In this document: positions 21,844-30,633 of the stretch, in pieces
Layout of the letters: each line of letters starts with the position of its first letter
Position numbering within the stretch: position 1 is the stretch's first letter
Source of the DNA: Deltaproteobacteria bacterium
GTDB taxonomy: Bacteria > Desulfobacterota > Dissulfuribacteria > Dissulfuribacterales > UBA3076
Assembly: GCA_011042225.1 (NCBI GenBank)
Contig: DQXT01000033.1
Span: 1-50,714, forward strand
Reading direction: 5' to 3'
DNA length: 50,714 nt
Notes under the pieces: model-generated
What the model was told of the DNA's origin: nothing
Database searches by the model: none
Seen by the model: only the letters and a program-made list of their open reading frames with translations
Program-made: the position numbers and the translations under genes

Positions 21844-24800
21844 CTATACTGTCAACCCCCCTCTTTTACCCTCTCCCAGTTGCCTGATAAGGGCATTTAC
21901 CGCTCTCTCGAGACCTATGGCCCTTGATCCCTTTACAAGTATAGTTGCCGGAAAGGGCATACAATCAAGAGCAGCTAATTCTATCCAGGAAAGCAGATCT
22001 TCAATGTCAGGGAAAACACGTATAGCCTTTTTTGAAATACCCGCCTTTCTGGCTGTTTCAGAAACAGCATCAGCAAATTCGCCTATTAAGACCAAGAGAT
22101 CAACCCCCGTATTGGCTGAAATTCTTCCGAGTTCCTGATGAAACTCGTAGGCAGCATCTCCAAGTTCCAGCATATCTCCCAGAATCGCTATCTTTTTCCC
22201 GCCTCCGCTCCAAAAATCCAGAGTCTCAAGAGCCGATCGCATAGAGCAGGGGTTTGCATTATAAGAATCATCGATCAGCATCCATTTAGGTCCAAGATTT
22301 CTCAAAAAAAGGCGCCCCGGGAGCGGCCTTGCTTCCTCCAGCCCCTGTTTGATCAAAGCCGGCGTCACCCCTACTGCATGACCTGCAGCTGCAGATGCAA
22401 CGGCATTTTGTACATTCGCCTTCCCTATAAGGTGAAGATCAACATAAAGTCTGTTTCCGGCAATATCCAGATCCAGCAAAGTGCCATGTTCGCTTAATGT
22501 CCATGACAGGCAGGTAATTTTATCATTTGAAGATTTTAAAATTTGGTGATCTGGAAACGAATCCGCCTTTTGTCCCATTGAATAGCCCACGACCTGACAT
22601 TTTAGGTCTTTGGCCCCCTCCATCACCATAGGATCATCAAGGTTAACCACTGCTACACCCGTCTGGGAAATGGCTCGCCACAGCTCCCACTTTTCTTGGG
22701 CTACTGCCTTTAAGTCCCCCAGACCGACAAGATGGGCAGGTTGAATTGTAGTAATAAGGGCTACTTGCGGCTGGGCAATTTCACAGAGTCGTGATATTTC
22801 TCCCGGTTGGTTGGTTCCCATTTCCAGCACTGCCCAAGAATCGTTGGATCCGGCGGAAAGCAGGCTAAGCGGCAGGCCGATAAGGTTATTAAAATTGCCA
22901 CTGGTTTTAGCGACTTTCCATTTTTTTTTCAGGATCGAGAAAATCAGTTCTTTTGTGGTTGTCTTGCCGCAACTACCCGTAATGCCGATTACTTTGATTC
23001 CAAGATGGTTTTTATACCATGCTGCGAAATCTCCTAAGGCCTTTAATACATCCTGGACTTGCAATAAAACGGGACGACAAGATCGAGGGTCTAAATTCAA
23101 GTTTCGGAAGTCAAAGCTAGAACTAATTACTGCACTAGTACATCCTTGTCCTACAGCATCAAGGATAAAATCGTGCCCATTGAAACGGTCCCCGGAAAGT
23201 GCCCAAAAAATATTTGCCTTTCTTACTGATCTGGAATCTGTCGATATGCCCTGGATTAATGTATTAGGGTCACCTGAAAGAACTCTGGCTCCAATAGCCG
23301 TTGCCACCTGAGAAGCCTTTAATCGAAATCCATAATCCTCAAAATTCTCAAGCGTTGACCTTCCAGCTTCTATCTTTGATTCAAAGGCCTTTGTCAATAT
23401 TTCTCTGTCGTCAAAGACAAGTCGTTCCCTGCCGATTATTTGGTAGGTTTCGTGGCCCTTCCCAGCCACGAGAAGACAAACACCGGGCTGCGCCCTTTCT
23501 ACTGCCCATGAAATAGCTGCTTCTCTATCTGGAATTATTTTCACTTCAGCTTTGGTTGCAGGGTGACAGGGAGGGAGATCTCGGAGACCGTTCAACATCT
23601 GATCGATTATTGCAAGGGGATCTTCAGTACGAGGATTATCCGAAGTCAACACAACAATATCTGCCAGTGAAGCAGCTGCCCGGGCCATTAGAGGACGCTT
23701 GCCTCTGTCTCTGTCTCCTCCGCAGCCGATAACACAGATCAGAAGCTTATTAGGCCCTAACCCGATAAGGCTGCTAAGAACACTTTCCAGAGCGTCAGGG
23801 GTGTGTGCGTAATCTACAAAAGCGGTGACTCCATTGTGAGAATATACAGGATCCAGTCTTCCCGGAATACGTATTATTGATTTTATGCCGGCCTGAATAT
23901 GGTCCGGCTCTATCCCGAGACTGATTGAAACCGCTACTGTTGCAAGGATATTGTATAGGTTGTGCAAACCCATAAGCTTGGATTTGATGGAAATAGGGCC
24001 TTTGGGCGTAGATATATCACATATTATTCCTTCACTATCAATAAATTGAAACTCCGGTTTTACCTCTGCTTCAGGGCTGAGGCCATAACTGATCTTTTTC
24101 TCTTTTACTATCTCCCACAGACGCCTTCCATATAAGTCATCAATGTTAATAATTGCCGCATCAGAGGGATATTTCAAAAATAATTTTACTTTCGCCTGAA
24201 AGTATTGTTCCATGTCTTGGTGATAATCCAGGTGATCGCGACCTAGGTTGGTAAAAATAGATGCTGCGAAACTACATCCTGAGATCCTCTGCTGGTCAAG
24301 GGCATGGGAAGACACCTCTAAGGCCACTGCCTTTGCGCCTCTTTTCAACATGTTGGCCAGGGTCTCCTGAAGTTTTACGGCATCAGGGGTAGTAAGTTCA
24401 GAAGGCACCTCTATGCCGCAATGTCTTTGGCTTATCGAGCCTATTACACCGGGATTCAGCCCGGCTTTGCTGAAAATGCCTTCCAGGAGGTATGAAATCG
24501 TAGTCTTACCATTAGTGCCTGTAATAGCTATAAGAGACATTTTTTCACTTGGATTTCCATAAAAAGCACTTGCCAAAAGACCTATGGAAAGCCTGGGATC
24601 GTCCACTCCTATAACAGGCAAGGCCATGGGAACGTTTTTGACGTAATGATGCAGATCTTGCCTAGACATCAACACGGCGGAGGCACCTTTCACCACGGCA
24701 TCATTGATAAATTGTCTTCCGTCAAATTCAGTGCCTGGAATTGCAACAAACATGTATTCCCGTTTTACCTGTCTGGAGTCTGCTGTTATACCCCTGATTT

Positions 24801-24897
24801 TTACGTCGTACTTCTCAAATGATATAAAAACAGCGGGCTTCAACACTTCCAACATATCCCGCAAGGTCCTTTCGTTTTGCGTATTACCAAACATCAC
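21844..24897 (-). CDS. murE/murF: Fused MurE-MurF: UDP-MurNAc-tripeptide synthetase (meso-DAP type) plus D-Ala-D-Ala-adding ligase, 1017 aa
   Basis: N-terminal half has ITGTNGKTTISYLLEG and the DNPRTEDP motif of DAP-adding MurE. C-terminal half has GITGSCGKTTTKELI, EMGTNQPGEISRL and DDSYNANPCSMRSAL of MurF. One uninterrupted frame; junction near 23350. Confidence 0.94.
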   Translation of the reverse strand: MMFGNTQNERTLRDMLEVLKPAVFISFEKYDVKIRGITADSRQVKREYMFVAIPGTEFDGRQFINDAVVKGASAVLMSRQDLHHYVKNVPMALPVIGVDDPRLSIGLLASAFYGNPSEKMSLIAITGTNGKTTISYLLEGIFSKAGLNPGVIGSISQRHCGIEVPSELTTPDAVKLQETLANMLKRGAKAVALEVSSHALDQQRISGCSFAASIFTNLGRDHLDYHQDMEQYFQAKVKLFLKYPSDAAIINIDDLYGRRLWEIVKEKKISYGLSPEAEVKPEFQFIDSEGIICDISTPKGPISIKSKLMGLHNLYNILATVAVSISLGIEPDHIQAGIKSIIRIPGRLDPVYSHNGVTAFVDYAHTPDALESVLSSLIGLGPNKLLICVIGCGGDRDRGKRPLMARAAASLADIVVLTSDNPRTEDPLAIIDQMLNGLRDLPPCHPATKAEVKIIPDREAAISWAVERAQPGVCLLVAGKGHETYQIIGRERLVFDDREILTKAFESKIEAGRSTLENFEDYGFRLKASQVATAIGARVLSGDPNTLIQGISTDSRSVRKANIFWALSGDRFNGHDFILDAVGQGCTSAVISSSFDFRNLNLDPRSCRPVLLQVQDVLKALGDFAAWYKNHLGIKVIGITGSCGKTTTKELIFSILKKKWKVAKTSGNFNNLIGLPLSLLSAGSNDSWAVLEMGTNQPGEISRLCEIAQPQVALITTIQPAHLVGLGDLKAVAQEKWELWRAISQTGVAVVNLDDPMVMEGAKDLKCQVVGYSMGQKADSFPDHQILKSSNDKITCLSWTLSEHGTLLDLDIAGNRLYVDLHLIGKANVQNAVASAAAGHAVGVTPALIKQGLEEARPLPGRLFLRNLGPKWMLIDDSYNANPCSMRSALETLDFWSGGGKKIAILGDMLELGDAAYEFHQELGRISANTGVDLLVLIGEFADAVSETARKAGISKKAIRVFPDIEDLLSWIELAALDCMPFPATILVKGSRAIGLERAVNALIRQLGEGKRGGLTV

Positions 24898-26651
24898 TCG
24901 CAGGTTATACTGCAGGTCTTCACACCATTAAGAGGTATTCCTGATTCTGGTTTCTGCGCGATCACGGTCCCTACACCTTTGAGCTCTGTATAAATGCCCA
25001 TGGATTGCAAAATGTCCAGGGCCTGTCTTACGGATTTTCCCTTAAGATTCGGCATAGTGGAAAACTGTCTTTCTGCCTCTTCGGTTTTCACCGTTCGCCA
25101 TTCGTCTTTCAAGGGTATCTGCACCGCCTGTTTTGCTACTACCAGTGAACGCCCTAAAGTGCCCCGACGCTCACGAGGGTCGATTTTTACGCCGTCGAGC
25201 AAAACAATATAACTTACTTTGGGTGATCTTTCGGGCCAGAATCCTAGGGCAGTAACCTGTGCTGGAAATTGATTAGAAATTTGGTCAGACTGTTCATTCC
25301 ACCTGATACTCGCAAGAGACGGCCCTCCTCTGACCGCGAGCTTTCTCAGCGATTTGTGTATCAGTTCTTCTGTCAACCAGGAAATTGGGGCATGCTTTTG
25401 GTCATTCGCGGAAGAGCCCGGTATCAAAAATTCATCAGTGCTTTGTAGGGCCACGTGCGGTGTAACTAATATATTTTTATTTATCAGGGCAGAGAAGGCC
25501 CTGAGAATCTGGATAGGACTGGCGGTAACGGCCTGCCGCAAGAGGCTATTACGTAACCCTGCCGGGGCTGATGGGAGGCTGCCCCGGCCTTCACCCGGAA
25601 GGTCGATACCTGTAAATTGACCAAATCCCAGACCCCAGAGATCTCTTGAAATGTCATTATAAGGGACAATATCCTTTAACTCCTTTTCAGTCCAGGGACT
25701 CCATAATACCATACCCTTATCCAAAACCTCCCATTGGCACTGGTGGGCGGTTTTCCCCAAAGGCAAAATCTCTGACTTTTGAAGTTCACTTTGTTCAAAC
25801 ATCCAGTTTAAAAGGGGCACAAGTATCATCAGGTCAACATTATCTTGGAGAGAATAGTTTATGATATTCCTCTCAGATATTTCCCAAAAACGTTCAGGAT
25901 CCCAGGAAGGCTTGCTGGCAAGGGCAAGAATCTCACCATTTTCAACACCCATTATAACAAAACAGCCTTTCTCTGCCTTAAGTCTTTTGATCTGCCTGTC
26001 AAGCTCTTTTTCTGCTGATGACTGAATATCTTTACTAAGTGCAAGCGTAAGATCCTGTCTACCTGGGTAAATTTGTGACCCTTTAGTTTGCCTTAAAAGG
26101 CTATCATATGTGTATTCAATTCCCTCAAGACCTCTGCCGCCTTGGTCGACAAATCCCAAAACCGGAGAAGCCAGTGAATTACAAGGATATACCCTTTTAT
26201 ATTGTTCCAGTATTTCTAAGCCTCTAACCTGCATGTCTTTGAGCTTCCGGCCTTGTTCTTCGGAAATACAGTCTTTTAGACATATAAGGTCCTGCTCATC
26301 TGCAAGCATATCTTTCAAAGTTGGCAAATCAAGGTCAAGAATTTCTGACACCTCTGCCAGCCAATCATCAACTTGCCGCAAACGGGAAGGCCGCGCCAAG
26401 ATAGAGATTTTTTTTTGGTTTGCAACAAATATTGCTCCTGTCCTGTCAAGGATCATGCCTCTATCTAAGGGACTTTGCTGGGAATAGTAGCCGGTGTTTT
26501 GTTGTTGACAAAGCATGGACGAATCAATGTCATCTTCGCTATTGACAGCGTTGCCTTGCCAAAGACAACCAACAAACGCTGCGGCAATAACAGCAAGACT
26601 CAATAAGCTGAAAAGAAAAGAAATTTTCTTTTTTTTATAAGGAAAAATCAT
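24894..26651 (-). CDS. FtsI/PBP-like protein with PBP dimerization domain, degenerate transpeptidase domain and C-terminal PASTA domain
   Basis: RGMILDRTGAIFVANQKKISILARPS and GRGLEGIEYTYDSLLR (PBP dimerization domain), GVENGEILALASKPSWDP, WGLGFGQFTGIDLPGEGRG, C-terminal PASTA (MPNLKGKSVRQALDILQSMGI). No SxxK, SxN or KTG at the expected places. Confidence 0.85.
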   Translation of the reverse strand: MIFPYKKKKISFLFSLLSLAVIAAAFVGCLWQGNAVNSEDDIDSSMLCQQQNTGYYSQQSPLDRGMILDRTGAIFVANQKKISILARPSRLRQVDDWLAEVSEILDLDLPTLKDMLADEQDLICLKDCISEEQGRKLKDMQVRGLEILEQYKRVYPCNSLASPVLGFVDQGGRGLEGIEYTYDSLLRQTKGSQIYPGRQDLTLALSKDIQSSAEKELDRQIKRLKAEKGCFVIMGVENGEILALASKPSWDPERFWEISERNIINYSLQDNVDLMILVPLLNWMFEQSELQKSEILPLGKTAHQCQWEVLDKGMVLWSPWTEKELKDIVPYNDISRDLWGLGFGQFTGIDLPGEGRGSLPSAPAGLRNSLLRQAVTASPIQILRAFSALINKNILVTPHVALQSTDEFLIPGSSANDQKHAPISWLTEELIHKSLRKLAVRGGPSLASIRWNEQSDQISNQFPAQVTALGFWPERSPKVSYIVLLDGVKIDPRERRGTLGRSLVVAKQAVQIPLKDEWRTVKTEEAERQFSTMPNLKGKSVRQALDILQSMGIYTELKGVGTVIAQKPESGIPLNGVKTCSITCE

Positions 26652-26662
26652 TCTGATCTCGA

Positions 26663-27025
26663 TCAGTTGAGATATATTATTTGCCGTTTAGTAGGTGGAT
26701 GAAGTCCCATTTCACCCCCCAATTTTTCCATATGGCTGCGTGCCTTGATCCGATCCAGCCGAGTGGTGAAATCCTTATATCGATTACTGAGTCGGCCTTG
26801 TTCCCTTTGAAGCAACTCTAAGTCCTTTGCTGTTTCTCTGACTTCGTGAGTAATCAAAATTCCTAGAATTAATAAAGCGCCTAAAACAATCAGCGCAATG
26901 GCCTTATTAAGGCTCATTTTGAGTATTTTTGATAACAAAAGGTGGTCACAGGCCCTGTTTTTCTGTGCCGTCGAAACATATGAGCGTCTCTGGGGTGTTC
27001 TAATTGTTGCTGATCGGAGACTCAT
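26663..27025 (-). CDS. ftsL: FtsL-like septum protein (ORF extends to 27040; ATG at 27025 preferred)
   Basis: Small protein with one TM (AIALIVLGALLILGILITHEV) followed by a coiled-coil-like segment, between rsmH and ftsI. Confidence 0.75.
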   Translation of the reverse strand: MSLRSATIRTPQRRSYVSTAQKNRACDHLLLSKILKMSLNKAIALIVLGALLILGILITHEVRETAKDLELLQREQGRLSNRYKDFTTRLDRIKARSHMEKLGGEMGLHPPTKRQIIYLN

Positions 27026-27204
27026 TTTCTCCCCTCCCAAAACAGGTTTTTGTCAAAAGGCTCAAGGGCACTTTTATGTTTCTGTCGGGAAAATAGCAAT
27101 CTGAGGTATTGCTTCAGATTTTCACCTGCTGCAAGACAAGCCGAACATTTCTTATTTCCGAGAAATTTTGAGACTTGTATCTTAGACTTTTTGAGTGAAG
27201 TCAT
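27022..27204 (-). CDS. Small 60-aa ORF of unknown function between rsmH and ftsL
   Basis: MTSLKKSKIQVSKFLGNKKCSACLAAGENLKQYLRLLFSRQKHKSALEPFDKNLFWEGRK. Its TGA overlaps the proposed ftsL ATG (ATGA), and the GGGAGGGGAG SD for ftsL lies inside its 3' end. Confidence 0.45.
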   Translation of the reverse strand: MTSLKKSKIQVSKFLGNKKCSACLAAGENLKQYLRLLFSRQKHKSALEPFDKNLFWEGRK

Positions 27205-27230
27205 TTTTAGGGCCTTTTAAAATGTAATCA

Positions 27231-28133
27231 TTATAGTAATTGGGTCAGAGCAGTATTCTGCCCTCTATATTGAGCAACTCTTAGCTTGGCACTTCTAGCC
27301 CGGGGATTACTATTTATTTCTTCAAGGCTTGGCACCAAAGGTTTTTTAGTTAAGGGCTTCAATCTCTTGTCTTCTCTGAAAGCGATTTTGACCAGACGGT
27401 CCTCCATAGAATGAAAGGAGATAACACACATTCGTCCTCCGGGTCTCAGACAAGATGGGAATGAGTCAAGGGCCTCTTTAAGATTGTCCAGTTCTCGGTT
27501 CAATGCGATTCGAAGTGCCTGGAAGGTGCGTGTAGCGGGATGAATTCGGCGTGGATGATATTTTCTCGGAATGGAATCGGCAATCACTTCCGCCAGGTCT
27601 CTCGAACTCAGAATAACTTCTGCCTTGCGCCTTTCATATATGCGTTTGGCGATCCTTTTTGCCCATCTTTCTTCCCCATATGTATGGATAAGCTCGGTCA
27701 ATCTTTCAACCGAAAGCTTATTGACTATGTCGGCAGCAGTCACTGCACCAGATTGATCCATGCGCATGTCAAGAGGTTCGTCCCTGGAAAAGCTGAAGCC
27801 TCTCCCGCTGTTTTCCAAATGGAAGCTGGAAATGCCGAGATCCATAAGTATGCCATCAACTTGCTCTATTCTGTTGGATAAAAGAACATCACGAAGATGA
27901 ATGAAGTTGCTGTAAACTAATCGAACCCTGCTGCCAAATGCGGCCAATCTGGATCCGGCCTTTTTCATGGCTTCTGTATCATAATCAAGGGCCAGCACCA
28001 TTTTGACTTCGGGGCACCTTGACAGTATGGCCTCTGTATGGCCTCCCAGACCAAGTGTTGCATCCACATAGATACCCCCTGACCTCAATGACAGGCCATC
28101 CAGAACTTCGGAGAGCATTACAGGGACATGCAT
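27231..28133 (-). CDS. rsmH: 16S rRNA (cytosine(1402)-N(4))-methyltransferase (start MHVPVMLSEV; ORF track extends to 28193)
   Basis: MHVPVMLSEVLDGL, DATLGLGGHTEAIL, ILMDLGISSFHLE, HPATRTFQALRIALNREL, VISFHSMEDRLVK. Confidence 0.96.
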   Translation of the reverse strand: MHVPVMLSEVLDGLSLRSGGIYVDATLGLGGHTEAILSRCPEVKMVLALDYDTEAMKKAGSRLAAFGSRVRLVYSNFIHLRDVLLSNRIEQVDGILMDLGISSFHLENSGRGFSFSRDEPLDMRMDQSGAVTAADIVNKLSVERLTELIHTYGEERWAKRIAKRIYERRKAEVILSSRDLAEVIADSIPRKYHPRRIHPATRTFQALRIALNRELDNLKEALDSFPSCLRPGGRMCVISFHSMEDRLVKIAFREDKRLKPLTKKPLVPSLEEINSNPRARSAKLRVAQYRGQNTALTQLL

Positions 28134-28143
28134 GGCCTCTTTT

Positions 28144-28593
28144 CTAACCGCTAATTCCGAATTTGGCGGTGATATCGCTGCTGTACTGATCAAAGTTACT
28201 CCTAGTCTTCTGCAATTCTTTGTTCAAGCTGTCCCGGTTTGATATTTCAAAATAGGTAAGCATACCCGAAAGAACCACATCCCTGGTCAATACCGCCTCT
28301 TCACGAAGCCTCTGGGGTATCAATATTCTCCCCTGAGCATCCAGTGAACATTCCGCTGCAGCTCCCAACAGGTATCTTTTAAAGGCTATGACTTCAGGAG
28401 GCCCGAATTGAAACCGGCTGAAATGTTCTTCTATTTTTCTCCATTCCTCAAAAGGATAAGCTGCAAGGCAAGAGGGCAAGTTGGTAACTACCAGCCGGTC
28501 ATCATATTTTGCCTGCAAGAACTCTCTAAAACGCGCCGGAATGCTAAGACGGCCCTTGGCATCCAAAACATGGGCTGACCGTCCTCTAAACAT
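28144..28593 (-). CDS. mraZ: Transcriptional regulator MraZ
   Basis: MFRGRSAHVLDAKGRLSIPARFRE and SLDAQGRILIPQRLREEA: duplicated SpoVT/AbrB-like halves. Confidence 0.95.
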   Translation of the reverse strand: MFRGRSAHVLDAKGRLSIPARFREFLQAKYDDRLVVTNLPSCLAAYPFEEWRKIEEHFSRFQFGPPEVIAFKRYLLGAAAECSLDAQGRILIPQRLREEAVLTRDVVLSGMLTYFEISNRDSLNKELQKTRSNFDQYSSDITAKFGISG

Positions 28594-28602
28594 TAGATTC
28601 TA

Positions 28603-28626
28603 CCCCTTTTCCCCACTTTATCCCAC
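28603..28626 (-). promoter_or_regulatory. Putative MraZ-binding direct repeats upstream of mraZ
   Basis: Minus-strand GTGGGATAAAGTGGGGAAAAGGGG: three G-rich boxes at an exact 10-bp period, just upstream of the mraZ ATG. MraZ is known to bind TGGG(A/N) repeats with this spacing. Confidence 0.7.
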
Positions 28627-28894
28627 TATATACTTATATATTTTAATAAAGGGCTGACTGTCAAGAGACTTAAGAGAGAATTTAACTAAAAAATATCAAT
28701 ATATTATGTAATACGAACTGTGCTTTTCTTTATTTTTCTATAATTTGCTCTTAAAAATGAGAATTCCTGCAAATGGGACAAAACTATATAAATTACGCTA
28801 AATATTTATATCGAATAAAACCATCATCTACTTGAAACTTTTGAAAAAGTTTTTTGATAATTTTTTGACGATTAAAAGAAAAAAGATGGGTGGT

Positions 28895-29962
28895 TTAAAG
28901 TGGGGTATTAGTTTGTGTCGAATCGGGGCTGGTCTTTTTGTTGGGTCTGTATTGGCGCCTGCGTTGATACCTATCTACAGCTCTATTATGTTCAGCCAGA
29001 GTCCGAGAAAAATAATGTTTGCCATTGTTTTTCGAAACAAAATAGAAATAATCCTTTTCTGATGGATAGAGAGTCGCCTTGATGGACTCCTTGCCGGGAT
29101 TTGAAATCGGTCCAATGGGCAATCCCCTGTTTACATAGGTGTTATAAGGAGTTTTTTTCCTAAGATCTTTCCATCTAAGACGACGCTTTTTTGTTTTGTT
29201 TTCCACAAGTATTCCGTAAAGGACGGTTGGATCCGCCTGAAGAGGCATATTTTTTTTAAGGCGATTCCAAAATACACAAGCTATCAGCGGCCTTTCTTTT
29301 GATTGCATGGCCTCTTTTTCAACTATGGAAGCGATAGTTACTATATCGTGGATTTGGACATCCAGTTCTTCTGTTCTGCGACTGAATTTTTCTGAATTCC
29401 ATACTTCCCAAAAATGATTTACAAATGTGCAGAGCATCTCATACGGAGTGGCATCCTTTGTCAATTGATAAGTGTCAGGGTAAACATAACCCTCGGCGCT
29501 GTCAGCTTCTATACCTAAAGTTCTTAAGATGTTTTTGTCTCGTGCCACATTGATGAATGAATCATCAGATATCAATTTCGCATTTGCAAGGAGGTCATCT
29601 ATTTGGAACAGGTTATAGCCTTCGGGAATGGTAATAATATATTGGCGGATTTTCCCTTTGACCAGATAATCCAGAATCTCTGCAGGGGTTTGAGTTGGAG
29701 AAAGTTCGTATTCTCCAGCCTTTATCTTGGTCGTTGCATCTTTCCACCAGGCCAAGCAATAAAATGCCCTTTTGGATTTGATTAAACCCTCTGTTTCAAG
29801 CTTTTGTGCTACTGAAAAGAAGGTGCTCCCAATGGAGATCAATATGATCTTATTTTTGCCTGTTTCGGAAACAGGCAACGTACAATCTTTCCAGATCTGA
29901 TAGCCGGATAGAAAAACTGCGTAGAATAAAACGGGTACCCAAAATTCACGTATTATTCTCAT
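28895..29962 (-). CDS. mltG: Endolytic murein transglycosylase MltG (YceG-like)
   Basis: IPEGYNLFQIDDLLA, EGYVYPDTYQL, IVEKEAMQSKERPLIACVFWNRLKKNMPLQADPTVLYG, YNTYVNRGLPIGPISNPG. Confidence 0.93.
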   Translation of the reverse strand: MRIIREFWVPVLFYAVFLSGYQIWKDCTLPVSETGKNKIILISIGSTFFSVAQKLETEGLIKSKRAFYCLAWWKDATTKIKAGEYELSPTQTPAEILDYLVKGKIRQYIITIPEGYNLFQIDDLLANAKLISDDSFINVARDKNILRTLGIEADSAEGYVYPDTYQLTKDATPYEMLCTFVNHFWEVWNSEKFSRRTEELDVQIHDIVTIASIVEKEAMQSKERPLIACVFWNRLKKNMPLQADPTVLYGILVENKTKKRRLRWKDLRKKTPYNTYVNRGLPIGPISNPGKESIKATLYPSEKDYFYFVSKNNGKHYFSRTLAEHNRAVDRYQRRRQYRPNKKTSPDSTQTNTPL

Positions 29963-29986
29963 ATTAATAAAATGCTTTATTCCCTA

Positions 29987-30601
29987 TCAGGCGGAAACAC
30001 CTGTAATATCTTTTGGATCAATTATACCTTCCCTTATAATCTTGAAGGGTTCGGTACACACATCTACGATCGTGGATGGCGCCCCTCCGGATGTAGGACC
30101 ACCATCCAGTATATAGTCAGGAGGGGGGGCTCGTAACTGATCCTTAATCTCCTCTGCGTTACAGGCGGCAGGGTATTTTGAGATATTTGCACTCGTTGCA
30201 GTCATAGGACTCCCCAGGGCTGTTACCAGGGAATGGGCCCATGAATGGCTAGAAATTCTCACCCCTACTTTTCCTGTATTTGCACAAAGTGGCCACGGTA
30301 ATCCAGGTTTAGCCGGTAAAAGCAGGGTCAAAGGACCAGGCCAAAATCGCTCCATTAAGACAACCGCAGTCGCGGGAACTTGTCTGACCAAATGTATAAG
30401 ATCTGAAATATTTGAAATGAGGATCAAAAGGGGTTTATACCTTGGCCTCTTTTTGATTATATAGATCCGTTCAAGGGCATAGACCTGCTTTATTGAGGCC
30501 CCCAACCCATAGCTCGTCTCTGTGGGAAAGGCTACCACTCCACCTTTACGCATTATATCTGCAGCTTGTTGAATTAATGCGTGGTCGGTTGATAAAACCA
30601 T
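29987..30601 (-). CDS. tsaC: L-threonylcarbamoyladenylate synthase (YrdC/Sua5 domain)
   Basis: GGVVAFPTETSYGLGAS, KKRPRYKPLLILI, RFWPGPLTLLLP, SANISKYPA. Confidence 0.93.
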   Translation of the reverse strand: MVLSTDHALIQQAADIMRKGGVVAFPTETSYGLGASIKQVYALERIYIIKKRPRYKPLLILISNISDLIHLVRQVPATAVVLMERFWPGPLTLLLPAKPGLPWPLCANTGKVGVRISSHSWAHSLVTALGSPMTATSANISKYPAACNAEEIKDQLRAPPPDYILDGGPTSGGAPSTIVDVCTEPFKIIREGIIDPKDITGVSA

Positions 30602-30633
30602 TCGCCTCAGAGTTATTTCATTTCCACCAAATT

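Noticed and set aside
25790-25890. Possible sequencing frameshift hiding the FtsI STFK motif
   Set aside because: I read the three minus-strand frames of this segment: the other two contain stops and none encodes STFK-like residues, so true divergence is the better explanation.
28835-28852. AAACTTTTGAAAAAGTTT hairpin after mltG as a terminator
   Set aside because: AT-only short stem in AT-rich DNA; too weak to support as a terminator without transcript data.
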